A DNA stretch of 9,397 nt. Origin: an uncultured Devosia sp. Lineage in GTDB: Bacteria > Pseudomonadota > Alphaproteobacteria > Rhizobiales > Devosiaceae. The stretch covers positions 1 to 9,397 of the forward strand of contig CAMLOA010000042.1 in NCBI GenBank assembly GCA_946481445.1, given 5' to 3'. The position numbers and the translations under genes are program-made. How positions within the stretch are numbered: position 1 is the stretch's first letter; every line of letters begins with the position of its first letter. Below the pieces are notes generated by a model. The model was not told the DNA's origin and ran no database searches. It saw only the letters and a program-made list of their open reading frames with translations. Shown here in pieces: positions 1 through 5,689 of this stretch.

Positions 1-20
1 TCTCTCCAGTGGAGAGATTT
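1..20 (+). other. Hairpin at window edge, possible terminator of an upstream gene
   Basis: A perfect 7-bp inverted repeat (TCTCTCC / GGAGAGA) with a 3-base loop occupies bases 1-17 and is followed by only three T residues. It could end a gene lying before the window. The T-run is short, the stem has few GC pairs, and the edge cuts off context, so this is tentative. I see no supportable gene between here and the tRNA at 176. Confidence 0.25.
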
Positions 21-133
21 GAGGCGAGAAGGCCCTTGGCTCCCTGAGTTAGTAACTGGATCGAGTCAAAGGCCGCCCATTACCCGTACAACCGCGACGC
101 CGCAGGGCCGGGCGGCATTGCGTGCTGTCCGCC

Positions 134-162
134 GTTGGCATCCCCCCGGCGCCATGCTACCT
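134..162 (+). promoter_or_regulatory. Candidate sigma-70 promoter of the tRNA-Leu gene
   Basis: GTTGGC at 134-139 and CTACCT at 157-162 are separated by 17 bases. Each matches four of six positions of the alphaproteobacterial housekeeping consensus CTTGAC-N17-CTATAT. Transcription would start near base 169, a few bases before the mature tRNA 5' end at 176. The spacing and placement are right, but the two boxes are only moderate matches. Confidence 0.4.
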
Positions 163-175
163 GCGCTTTGACCAT

Positions 176-261
176 GCGGGCGTGGTGGAATGGTAGACAC
201 ACCGGACTTAAAATCCGGAGGGGGTATCCCCGTGCGGGTTCAAGTCCCGCCGCCCGCACCA
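176..261 (+). tRNA. tRNA-Leu (anticodon UAA)
   Basis: The sequence folds into a complete long-variable-arm (class II) tRNA. The acceptor stem is GCGGGCG (176-182) with CGCCCGC (251-257), followed by discriminator A258 and an encoded CCA at 259-261. The anticodon stem CCGGA/TCCGG (202-206 with 214-218) encloses the loop CTTAAAA, which gives anticodon TAA at 209-211 and reads the leucine codon UUA (and UUG by wobble). The T arm is GCGGG-TTCAAGT-CCCGC (234-250). The extended variable arm around GGGGTATCCCC fits leucine tRNAs. A five-T run follows at 264-268. UUA is a rare codon in such a GC-rich genome. Confidence 0.97.
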
Positions 262-286
262 CATTTTTCTCCGGAGGAACAGCCGC

Positions 287-667
287 ATGATCGAACGCAT
301 CGAGACCGGGATTGCGCCATCGTCGGCGCCTATCAGCGACGCGGTGCGTGCCGGCAAGCATGTGTGGCTGGTGGCCATTGCCGAGGATCCGGCGACGGGC
401 GAGATCGTCACCGGCGGCATCGAGGCGCAGGCGCGGCGCTGTATCGAGAACCTGCAGATCGGCATCCGGGCGGCCGGCGGCACGCTGGCAAATCTGGTCA
501 TGGTGCAGATCTTCCTCGTCGACAGCGCTGATGCGGCGGGGATGAACGCGGTCTATCGCGAGTACTTCACCGCCCAACCCTATCCGGTGCGGGCGACGGT
601 GGTGGTCAAGGAGCTTTTGGCCAAGGGCCTTCGGATCGAAATGACGGCGACGGGAGTGCTGGACTGA
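287..667 (+). CDS. RidA-family (YjgF/YER057c/UK114) protein
   Basis: This 126-residue protein has the length and fold signature of the RidA family, whose best-known members hydrolyse reactive enamine/imine intermediates made by PLP enzymes such as threonine dehydratase. Arg102 in the PVRATVVV strand and Glu118 in RIEMTATG align with the substrate-binding Arg105 and Glu120 of E. coli RidA, so imine deaminase activity is plausible. The central MNAVYREYF helix is typical. The N-terminal part is divergent: the usual GPYS is replaced by APIS (residues 14-17), and VSGQ is not recognisable in the VWLVAIAED segment. It may therefore belong to a non-archetypal subgroup with another substrate. A good ribosome site GGAGGA (273-278) supports this ATG. 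The gene lies 25 bases after the tRNA, and its stop overlaps the next start by one base (TGATG), which suggests translational coupling. Confidence 0.9.
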   Translation: MIERIETGIAPSSAPISDAVRAGKHVWLVAIAEDPATGEIVTGGIEAQARRCIENLQIGIRAAGGTLANLVMVQIFLVDSADAAGMNAVYREYFTAQPYPVRATVVVKELLAKGLRIEMTATGVLD

Positions 668-951
668 TGCTGCTCAAGGCGGACCTGCTCGAACGCATCA
701 AGGCGGGGGAGGTGGACCTGGTGTTCCGCCGCTGGAGCCGGCCATCGGTCAAGGCCAATGGCACGCTCAAGACCAAGCTTGGCGTGATGTCGATCGGGGC
801 CATCACCGAGATGGACCCCGCCGACGTCAGCGATGCCGAGGCAAAGCGCGCCGGATTTGCCGACGTAGCCGATTTCCGCAGGTGGCTCGACACGATGAAA
901 CCGGGCCATCTGTTCCAACGCATCGAGGTGCGTTTCGCTGACGAAGGCTAG
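667..951 (+). CDS. Small PUA/ASCH-like domain protein of unknown function (paralogue of 7419-7985)
   Basis: This encodes a 94-residue protein without signal peptide or membrane segments. The N-terminal ERIKAGEVD...FRRWSRP block (residues 9-26), then GTL and a GVMSI strand, resembles the opening of ASCH/PUA-like beta-barrel domains, which often bind RNA or nucleotide-like ligands. That family placement is inference from pattern, not a database hit. It is clearly related to the N-terminal half of the protein at 7419-7985: 32 of the first 66 residues are identical without gaps, including ERIKAG, FRRW, RP, GTL and RAGF. This copy stops where the other continues into a winged-helix-like region. 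Its ATG overlaps the ridA-family stop by one base, so the two are probably co-translated. Its TAG stop shares the palindrome CTAG with the stop of the convergent gene. No catalytic function can be assigned. Confidence 0.8.
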   Translation: MLLKADLLERIKAGEVDLVFRRWSRPSVKANGTLKTKLGVMSIGAITEMDPADVSDAEAKRAGFADVADFRRWLDTMKPGHLFQRIEVRFADEG

Positions 952-2000
952 AAAGCCATCATCAGCGGCTGAAAATCACGCTGCTGGATGGCCCGCATCC
1001 AAGCCACATAGAGGGCATGGGCGTCATCCACCTCGGCGGGCGGGAAGGGCAGCGTCAGCACGGCAAAATACTGGCCGTTGACATTGGCCACATGCTGGCT
1101 GGGCGCGACGGGTGCCCCGGGGAATTCCTCCAGCCGCCGGGCAATCAGGCTCCCGGCGCGCCCGGCGACGTCGGTGTCGACGAAGGGCAGGGCGATGTGC
1201 AGGCCCGCCATGTCGTCAGACAGGGTCAACGCGAAGAGGGCGGTTGTGAACAGCAGGAGTTCGGCCGCCGGGCCCTTGGTCTTGGATTTTTGCGCCGGGG
1301 CGACAGGATCGGAAAGGTCGGGCGTGGCAAGGAACGCCGTGCCGGCCCAGCCCGAGGCCAGCTCCAGCGTCGGGTTTTCACCAGACACACCCTCGACCGC
1401 GACGAACAGGTTGCGCCAGGCATCGCCGCTGATCGTGGGGCGGTCGAGGTCGGCGAGCGTCTCCTCCATCTCGGTCCAGCCTGCGGTGCGGACGAGGAAA
1501 TCGCCGCCCAGCGCCAGCCGCTGCGCCTTGCCCAGGCCGGCGGCGAGCGGGTCGGGTTCGCTGGCGGTGGCTATGCTGACGGCGTAGTCGTCGCCGCGCC
1601 AATAGACCGGAAAGGCCTCGACCTGCCGGGACTCGAAACCGCGCGGGGGCAGGGCCGCTACCGCCTGGGCGACAAAGCCCATATCGCCGAACAGAACCGT
1701 GACCTGTGCCGGTGGCTGGCCGAATACCAGGACGCCGTTGACGGCGGAGAAGTCAATGCCGGTAGCAGCATCGGGGCTCGCGCCCTCGGCGATGGCGCGG
1801 GCAAGGTAGGCGTCTGTTGGGATATGGCCGCCCCGACCCTCCATGCCGAAACCCGTAGACGGCGCGGCATAGTCGAACAGGTAGGGCGTTTCGAGCGAAG
1901 CGGGAAGGGCGGAGGCGAAGCGCTCAAGATTGTCAAAAGCCTGTGCCGGCGGCGCCAGGACGCCGAGGGCTGCAAGGCAGACCAGGCCGGTGCGGATCAT
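948..2000 (-). CDS. Secreted or periplasmic protein of unknown function
   Basis: This encodes 350 residues beginning with a classical Sec signal peptide: a positively charged Arg3, then a hydrophobic stretch (residues 4-16) and a likely signal peptidase I cut after AQA at about residue 22. I do not recognise the rest as a known family. The mature part is rich in Ala, Gly, Leu and acidic residues. It holds a short Lys-rich segment KSKTK near residue 240, followed by a hydrophobic stretch, and it has no cysteine after the signal peptide. A strong ribosome site AAGGAGG (2006-2012 on the minus strand) five bases before the ATG fixes the start. It lies 54 bases downstream of the rluA-like gene on the same strand and may be read from it. 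Strong third-position GC and the signal peptide make it a real gene despite long antisense open frames. Confidence 0.82.
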   Translation of the reverse strand: MIRTGLVCLAALGVLAPPAQAFDNLERFASALPASLETPYLFDYAAPSTGFGMEGRGGHIPTDAYLARAIAEGASPDAATGIDFSAVNGVLVFGQPPAQVTVLFGDMGFVAQAVAALPPRGFESRQVEAFPVYWRGDDYAVSIATASEPDPLAAGLGKAQRLALGGDFLVRTAGWTEMEETLADLDRPTISGDAWRNLFVAVEGVSGENPTLELASGWAGTAFLATPDLSDPVAPAQKSKTKGPAAELLLFTTALFALTLSDDMAGLHIALPFVDTDVAGRAGSLIARRLEEFPGAPVAPSQHVANVNGQYFAVLTLPFPPAEVDDAHALYVAWMRAIQQRDFQPLMMAF

Positions 2001-2054
2001 GCGTTCCTCCTTCGATTGCCGGAGGCTAGCGGAGGCCGGTTAGGGGCGCGATCC

Positions 2055-2726
2055 CTAAAATGGGGTTGGCGCCACGAAGGTCATGAACTCCCCCGTCGTG
2101 GGGTGGGTGAGGCCCAGTTCGGCGGCGTGGAGCTGCAGCCGGTCGGCGGCGGCCATGGTGCGCGCGTCGCCATAAAATGCATCGCCCAGAATCACATGGC
2201 CGATGGCCTTCATGTGAACCCTGAGCTGATGGGTGCGGCCGGTGAGGGGGTGGAGACGGACCCGGGTGGCATTGGTTTCGCGCTCCAGGACGGTCCACTC
2301 GGTCTGCGCCGGCCGGCCATGGTCGAAGTCGACCTTCTGGCGCGGCTTGTTCAGCCAGTCGGTGGCCAGCGGCAGGTCGACAAGGCCGGAATCGGCCTCC
2401 ATCACGCCGTCGACGCGGGCAATATAGGCCTTGGTGGTCTTGCGGTGCTCGAACTGGCTGCCGATGCGGCCGTGGGCGCGCTTGTTGAGCGCCAGCACCA
2501 GGACGCCGGACGTGTCCTTGTCGAGCCGGTGGCACATGCCGGCCGTGGGCCAGGTCTTTCGGGCGCGATATTCTATGCAGTCCCAGAGCGAGGGGTCCTT
2601 GCCGGGCACGCTCAGAAGCCCGCTCTGCTTGTCCACCACCAGGATGTCGTCATCGACATGGAGGACATTGAGGTAGGGTTCGAGCGGCGGAAAATAGTCG
2701 AGCAATGTGGGCATGGGGCCGGGCAT
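2055..2726 (-). CDS. rluA: RluA-type 23S rRNA/tRNA pseudouridine synthase
   Basis: This 223-residue enzyme converts uridine to pseudouridine in structured RNA. It has the HRLDKDTSG motif at residues 66-74 with catalytic Asp69, the GRTHQLR motif at 163-169, and no N-terminal S4 domain. The overall length and many segments match E. coli RluA (219 residues), which modifies 23S rRNA U746 and tRNA U32: PP-EP near residue 13, SGLLSVPG at 35-42, GLVDLPL at 114-120, the PRQKV and PAQTE blocks, and GHVILGD at 176-182. This favours RluA over RluC or RluD. The frame extends upstream to a TTG at 2798, but that extension has no family similarity. I choose the ATG at 2726 because of length and a weak AGGG ribosome site; the ATG at 2714 is the alternative. 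It is divergent from csbD. Confidence 0.9.
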   Translation of the reverse strand: MPGPMPTLLDYFPPLEPYLNVLHVDDDILVVDKQSGLLSVPGKDPSLWDCIEYRARKTWPTAGMCHRLDKDTSGVLVLALNKRAHGRIGSQFEHRKTTKAYIARVDGVMEADSGLVDLPLATDWLNKPRQKVDFDHGRPAQTEWTVLERETNATRVRLHPLTGRTHQLRVHMKAIGHVILGDAFYGDARTMAAADRLQLHAAELGLTHPTTGEFMTFVAPTPF

Positions 2727-2807
2727 GAGGCCCTGTAGCAGACATGACCGGCTTTGGCCAATGATCGTGAAGCGGGGCCGGAAAGCTCGCCCTGACAAGG
2801 AGTTGAA

Positions 2808-2832
2808 GGAACGCCCTCGGCACTCACCCGTT
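2808..2832 (+). promoter_or_regulatory. EcfG (general stress response) type promoter for csbD
   Basis: GGAAC at 2808-2812 and CGTT at 2829-2832 are separated by exactly 16 bases. This is the consensus recognised by EcfG/RpoE2/SigT, the sigma factor of the alphaproteobacterial general stress response (GGAAC-N16-17-CGTT). Transcription would start near base 2840, leaving a leader of roughly 25 bases before the ATG at 2864. CsbD-type proteins are common members of such regulons, so sequence and gene content agree. Confidence 0.75.
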
Positions 2833-2863
2833 CTGCCTGCAACGCAACAAGAGGAGATGTCTC

Positions 2864-3046
2864 ATGCACAAGGACGAAGCCAAAGGCGTCGGCAAGCAGG
2901 TCAAGGGCGCGATCAAGGACGCCGCTGGCGGCCTCACCGGCAACGAACGCCTGCAGGCCGAAGGCAAGATGGACAAGGCAGCCGGCAAGCTTCAGCAGAA
3001 GGTTGGCGAGGCCAAGGACCGCTCGCGCGACGCGCTCAAGCACTAG
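2864..3046 (+). CDS. CsbD-family stress response protein
   Basis: This is a very small (60-residue), highly charged, hydrophilic protein without cysteine or tryptophan. It shows the CsbD pattern: an opening DEAKGVGKQVKGAIKDAAG stretch, then GNERLQAEGKMDKAAGK, rich in Lys, Ala and Gly and likely helical or disordered in solution. Bacillus CsbD is a sigma-B stress protein. In alphaproteobacteria members are often induced by EcfG under osmotic, desiccation or stationary stress, but the molecular role is not known. A strong ribosome site GAGGAG (2851-2856) lies seven bases before the ATG. The gene has its own EcfG-like promoter (2808-2832) and its own terminator (3065-3088), so it is probably a single-gene transcript. 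Confidence 0.93.
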   Translation: MHKDEAKGVGKQVKGAIKDAAGGLTGNERLQAEGKMDKAAGKLQQKVGEAKDRSRDALKH

Positions 3047-3064
3047 GCCGCGCATCAAGCATTA

Positions 3065-3088
3065 GGGCCGCCCGCGAGGCGGCCCTTT
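3065..3088 (+). terminator. Intrinsic terminator after csbD
   Basis: GGGCCGCC (3065-3072) pairs perfectly with GGCGGCCC (3078-3085) over a five-base loop and is followed by TTT. It stands 18 bases after the csbD stop. Read from the other strand the same hairpin lies just beyond the stop of the convergent reductase gene (3094) and could serve it too, although the following bases on that strand (TAATGC) make a poorer U-tract. Confidence 0.85.
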
Positions 3089-3093
3089 CGCGT

Positions 3094-3621
3094 TCAGGCG
3101 AAGCGATAGTGCAGTCTCGCGCAGGCCGGATGCAGCATCTTGGCCGAAACCAGCCTGGGGGAGGCGCGCAGGCCCATGGCCGGGAACAATGGGATGCCCC
3201 CGCCGATGATTTCGGACATGACATAGATTTCGATCTCGTCCAGGGCACCGCGCTGCATGAATTCCATCTGCAGCCTGCCGCCGCCGAGCATCCAGACATC
3301 GCCATCGTCCAGGTCGCGCAACTCCCCGATAAGGCCCGCCACGTCGCTACGGGTTTCAAGTGGCCCCTTGGGGTCTTCGATCGGACGCGACGTGACCACG
3401 ATGACGCGCTTGCCCTCATATTCCCACGGGCCGGGATAGCGGGCGATCCAGTCATAGGTCGTGCGGCCCATGACGACCGTGCGAATGGCCTTGATGAACT
3501 GGCGGTAGTCGTGTTCACCGAGGTTGAGATCAGGCTGATTGGTCAGCCAGTCCAGGTTCTCGTCCGCGGTGGCGATAAAACCATCGAGGCTGGTGGCTAT
3601 GTAGCCGACGATCCTGGCCAT
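3094..3621 (-). CDS. Dihydrofolate reductase family (RibD C-terminal domain) oxidoreductase
   Basis: This 175-residue protein has the DHFR-like Rossmann fold of the RibD C-terminal family. The landmarks are the SLDGFIA strand and loop at residues 11-17, MGRTTYDW at 51-58, VTSRP at 76-80, a glycine-rich NADPH-binding GGG at 113-115, and the GGGIPLFP segment at 140-147. It is probably an NADPH-dependent cytosolic reductase. Members of this stand-alone group are mostly uncharacterised, and it should not be called the true folate-pathway FolA. The frame runs upstream to 3699, but ATG 3621 has an excellent ribosome site (GGAGGG, seven bases away) and begins the family-typical MARIVGYIATS. It is divergent from the alkyltransferase gene and convergent with csbD, and it is probably transcribed alone. 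Confidence 0.9.
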   Translation of the reverse strand: MARIVGYIATSLDGFIATADENLDWLTNQPDLNLGEHDYRQFIKAIRTVVMGRTTYDWIARYPGPWEYEGKRVIVVTSRPIEDPKGPLETRSDVAGLIGELRDLDDGDVWMLGGGRLQMEFMQRGALDEIEIYVMSEIIGGGIPLFPAMGLRASPRLVSAKMLHPACARLHYRFA

Positions 3622-3734
3622 GTCGTTTCCCTCCATCATCTTGTGGCGTTGATGGCCTGTTCGACTGACAGCCTGCGTCAGCAGCGTTTTCCCAGGCACT
3701 GGTTTGTGACGGAGGGGAAACGTATGGTCGGCGC

Positions 3735-4271
3735 ATGGAAACTGCGGTCTTCGATACGGCCCTGGGCGAATTCGGCATCGGCTGGACCGATGCGGGGGTC
3801 GCGCGCCTGCTGTTGCCGGGGCTGGGCCGGCCGGATTTGCTGGAACGCCTTGGTCGCCATGGCGGACGTCCGGGTGAACCGCCGCGCGCGGTCGAAGCCG
3901 TCATCAACCGCATCGAGGACTATGCCGAGGGGAGCGCCATCGATTTCTCGGATGTCGCTCTCGACCTTGCTGCCGTGCCGGACTTCAATCGCCGGGTCTA
4001 CCGAATGCTGCTGACGGTCGGATGGGGGCAGACCACGAGCTATGGCGCCCTGGCCCGGCAGCTGGGAGACGTTTCCCTGTCGCGCGCCGTCGGGGCGGCA
4101 ATGGGGAGCAATCCGGTGCCGCTGATCATCCCGTGCCACCGGGTGCTGGCCAGCGATGGCAAGCCGGGCGGGTTCTCGGCGCCGGGCGGGGCGACGTCCA
4201 AGCTGCGCATGCTGGCGCTCGAGGGCGTAACGCCCGGGGTCCCGGCCAATCAGATGAGCTTTGGATTCTAG
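3735..4271 (+). CDS. ogt: Methylated-DNA--protein-cysteine S-methyltransferase
   Basis: This 178-residue suicide repair protein moves alkyl groups from O6-alkylguanine (and O4-alkylthymine) in DNA to its own cysteine. The active-site PCHRV is at residues 133-137 with acceptor Cys134. It is preceded by the helix-turn-helix DNA-binding segment around SRAVGAAMGSNP and followed by the GKPGGFSAPGG loop. Residues 1-80 form the variable N-terminal domain, and there are no Ada-type N-terminal methyl-sensor cysteines, so it is of the Ogt/MGMT type and not Ada. Start choice is less certain: the best ribosome site (GGAGGGG, 3711-3717) is 17 bases before this ATG and sits nearer an out-of-frame ATG at 3724. 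No in-frame alternative start is close. The CHAD gene begins one base after its stop. Confidence 0.92.
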   Translation: METAVFDTALGEFGIGWTDAGVARLLLPGLGRPDLLERLGRHGGRPGEPPRAVEAVINRIEDYAEGSAIDFSDVALDLAAVPDFNRRVYRMLLTVGWGQTTSYGALARQLGDVSLSRAVGAAMGSNPVPLIIPCHRVLASDGKPGGFSAPGGATSKLRMLALEGVTPGVPANQMSFGF

Positions 4272-4272
4272 C

Positions 4273-5175
4273 GTGGCGTTCGCATTCACCCATCAGCGTG
4301 GCGTGGCGCAGCAGGTGCGCAGCATCGCCGCCGACGAGGCAGGGCGATCGGTCGAGGAAGCCCAGGCGGGCCTGAATTTCGACCAGACCATTCACCGCCT
4401 GCGCCGCCGCTGCAAGAAGCTGCGCGGCCTGCTGCGGCTGGTCGAGCCAGACTTCGAGGCATTCAAGGTCGAGAACGCTGCCATCCGTGCCGCTGCCGAG
4501 CGGCTTGGCGGCATGCGCGACGCGGTGGTCCTGGTCGAGACATTCGCTGCCCTCGCGGCGGATGCGGAGGGGATTTCGCCCGAGCTTGCCGATGCCGTGC
4601 ACAAGCGCCTGGCCGATCGCGTCGGGCAAGTCGGCGCCGCGCAGACGCGAGAGGACCTGCTCGGCGGCTTTGCGGATAGCCTCGACGCCTTTGCCGTCAG
4701 GGCCACGGCGTGGTCGTTCACGCAAAGCGGCCCGCCCCTGATCCTGGACGGCCTGCGGTTGACCTACAAGCGCATGCGCAAGGGGCTGGAGCGCGCGATG
4801 GAGCAGCCCGGGGACGCGGAGGTGCTGCATGAGTGGCGCAAGCATGTGAAATACCATCTCTTCCATGCCAAGCTGTTCGGCCGGGCGGCGCCGGAAGTGT
4901 TGCAGCCCCGTCTCAAGATGCTCGATGACCTGGCGGATACCCTGGGAGACCACCACAATCTCGCTGTGCTCAGCCACACGCTCGAGAACGAAGGCGATCT
5001 GGGAGATGCCGGATTGGAGGCAGTCAAGGCCGCGATCGGCAGCAAGCAGGCCCGGCTTGCCGATGAGGCATTCCATCTTGGCCGGCAGTTGTGCGTGGAA
5101 AGACCCGGGGTGCTGGCGGAGCGGTTCACGGGGTATTGGCGGCTGTTGCCGAGGGACGCTCCCGATGGCGATTGA
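4273..5175 (+). CDS. CHAD-domain protein
   Basis: This 300-residue, alpha-helical protein carries the two CHAD repeats. The first has IHRLRRRCKKLRGLLRLV (residues 40-57) and LGGMRDAVVLVE (78-89). The second has LHEWRKHVKYHLFHAKLF (185-202) and LGDHHNLAVL (224-233). The conserved His, Arg and Lys residues on these helices form a positively charged groove, and CHAD domains are known to bind inorganic polyphosphate. I choose GTG 4273 because it gives MAFAFTHQRGVAQQVRSIA, which matches the usual beginning of CHAD proteins. The TTG at 4261 would add four residues. The gene starts one base after the alkyltransferase stop and overlaps the downstream CYTH gene by 11 bases. Physical linkage to a triphosphatase supports a shared role in polyphosphate or triphosphate metabolism. 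Confidence 0.9.
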   Translation: MAFAFTHQRGVAQQVRSIAADEAGRSVEEAQAGLNFDQTIHRLRRRCKKLRGLLRLVEPDFEAFKVENAAIRAAAERLGGMRDAVVLVETFAALAADAEGISPELADAVHKRLADRVGQVGAAQTREDLLGGFADSLDAFAVRATAWSFTQSGPPLILDGLRLTYKRMRKGLERAMEQPGDAEVLHEWRKHVKYHLFHAKLFGRAAPEVLQPRLKMLDDLADTLGDHHNLAVLSHTLENEGDLGDAGLEAVKAAIGSKQARLADEAFHLGRQLCVERPGVLAERFTGYWRLLPRDAPDGD

Positions 5176-5650
5176 GATTGAGCGGAAGTTCCTCGTGACA
5201 GGCGAAGGCTGGCGCAGGTCCGTGCTGGCCGAGTCGGCGGTGCGGCAGGGGTATCTCTCGTCCAACGCCAAGGCGACCGTTCGCGTGCGCATTCGCAACG
5301 ACAGCCAGGCATTGTTGACACTGAAGGGTGCGGTGCAAGGCATGACGCGCCCGGAATTCGAGTATGAGATTCCCCTGAGCGACGGCCTGTCCCTGCTGGA
5401 GATGGCGCGGCCACATGTGGTGGAGAAGCGGCGCTACGACGTCCTTCATGATGGCCTGACCTGGGAGGTCGACGTCTTCGAGGGGCGGCATGCCGGGCTC
5501 ATATTGGCCGAGGTGGAACTGGACAGCGAGGATCAGGCGCTGACGTTGCCCGACTGGGTTGGCCGCGAAGTGACCGATGATGATCGCTACTACAATGCCA
5601 GCCTGTCGCGCAGCGAGACCGTACCGGGTGTTGACCCTGACGTGGCGTGA
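5165..5650 (+). CDS. CYTH-domain protein, probable inorganic triphosphatase (TTM family)
   Basis: This 161-residue protein belongs to the CYTH/triphosphate tunnel metalloenzyme superfamily. The signature EIERK is at residues 4-8 (Glu4, Glu6, Lys8). The tunnel residues expected of the family are present: Arg40/Arg42/Arg44 in TVRVRIR, Lys54, Glu64/Glu66/Glu68, the KRR cluster at 88-90, Glu101/Asp103, and Glu116/Glu118. Compact bacterial members of this length, such as NeuTTM and its relatives, mainly hydrolyse inorganic tripolyphosphate. Adenylate cyclase activity is unlikely but cannot be excluded. The start lies inside the end of the CHAD gene, and a GAGGG ribosome site (5151-5155) is nine bases upstream. 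In E. coli YgiF the two domains are fused as CYTH-CHAD; here they are separate and in the reverse order. Confidence 0.92.
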   Translation: MAIEIERKFLVTGEGWRRSVLAESAVRQGYLSSNAKATVRVRIRNDSQALLTLKGAVQGMTRPEFEYEIPLSDGLSLLEMARPHVVEKRRYDVLHDGLTWEVDVFEGRHAGLILAEVELDSEDQALTLPDWVGREVTDDDRYYNASLSRSETVPGVDPDVA

Positions 5651-5661
5651 GGGACTATCAC
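5631..5661 (+). promoter_or_regulatory. MerR-type promoter and operator in front of the tipA-like gene
   Basis: TTGACC (5631-5636) and TATCAC (5656-5661) are separated by 19 bases, the overlong spacer typical of promoters that MerR-family proteins activate by twisting DNA. Centred in this spacer at 5644 is the dyad CCCTGACG-TGG-CGTGAGGG (5635-5653), in which seven of eight arm positions pair. The element overlaps the stop of the CYTH gene. Transcription would start near 5668, ahead of the regulator's ATG at 5690, which suggests autoregulation. The match is by eye, not by a scored search. Confidence 0.6.
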
Positions 5662-5689
5662 CCTGTCTTGCGGAAACGTGGGCAGGCAG

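Noticed and set aside
176..261. Use of the tRNA-Leu gene as an integration site for a mobile element
   Set aside because: No integrase, no repeated tRNA 3' end and no foreign-looking composition were found downstream.
2020..2036. Direct repeat CGGAGGC-TAG-CGGAGGC between rluA and the secreted protein gene
   Set aside because: It is only seven bases long and lies within GC-rich spacer. Part of it resembles ribosome-site-like sequence, so it is likely chance.
1017..2738. 573-residue open frame on the plus strand opposite the secreted protein and rluA
   Set aside because: It is antisense to a clear RluA enzyme and a signal-peptide protein, its composition is shadow-like, and it has no recognisable domain.
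3065..3088. CRISPR or repeat-array interpretation of the GC-rich palindromes in the window
   Set aside because: The hairpins are single and unrelated in sequence, with no regular spacing or repeated units.
2707..4014. 435-residue plus-strand frame spanning csbD, the reductase and the alkyltransferase
   Set aside because: It overlaps csbD and the alkyltransferase gene in another frame and runs antisense to the reductase gene. It also crosses a strong terminator hairpin and has no family features.
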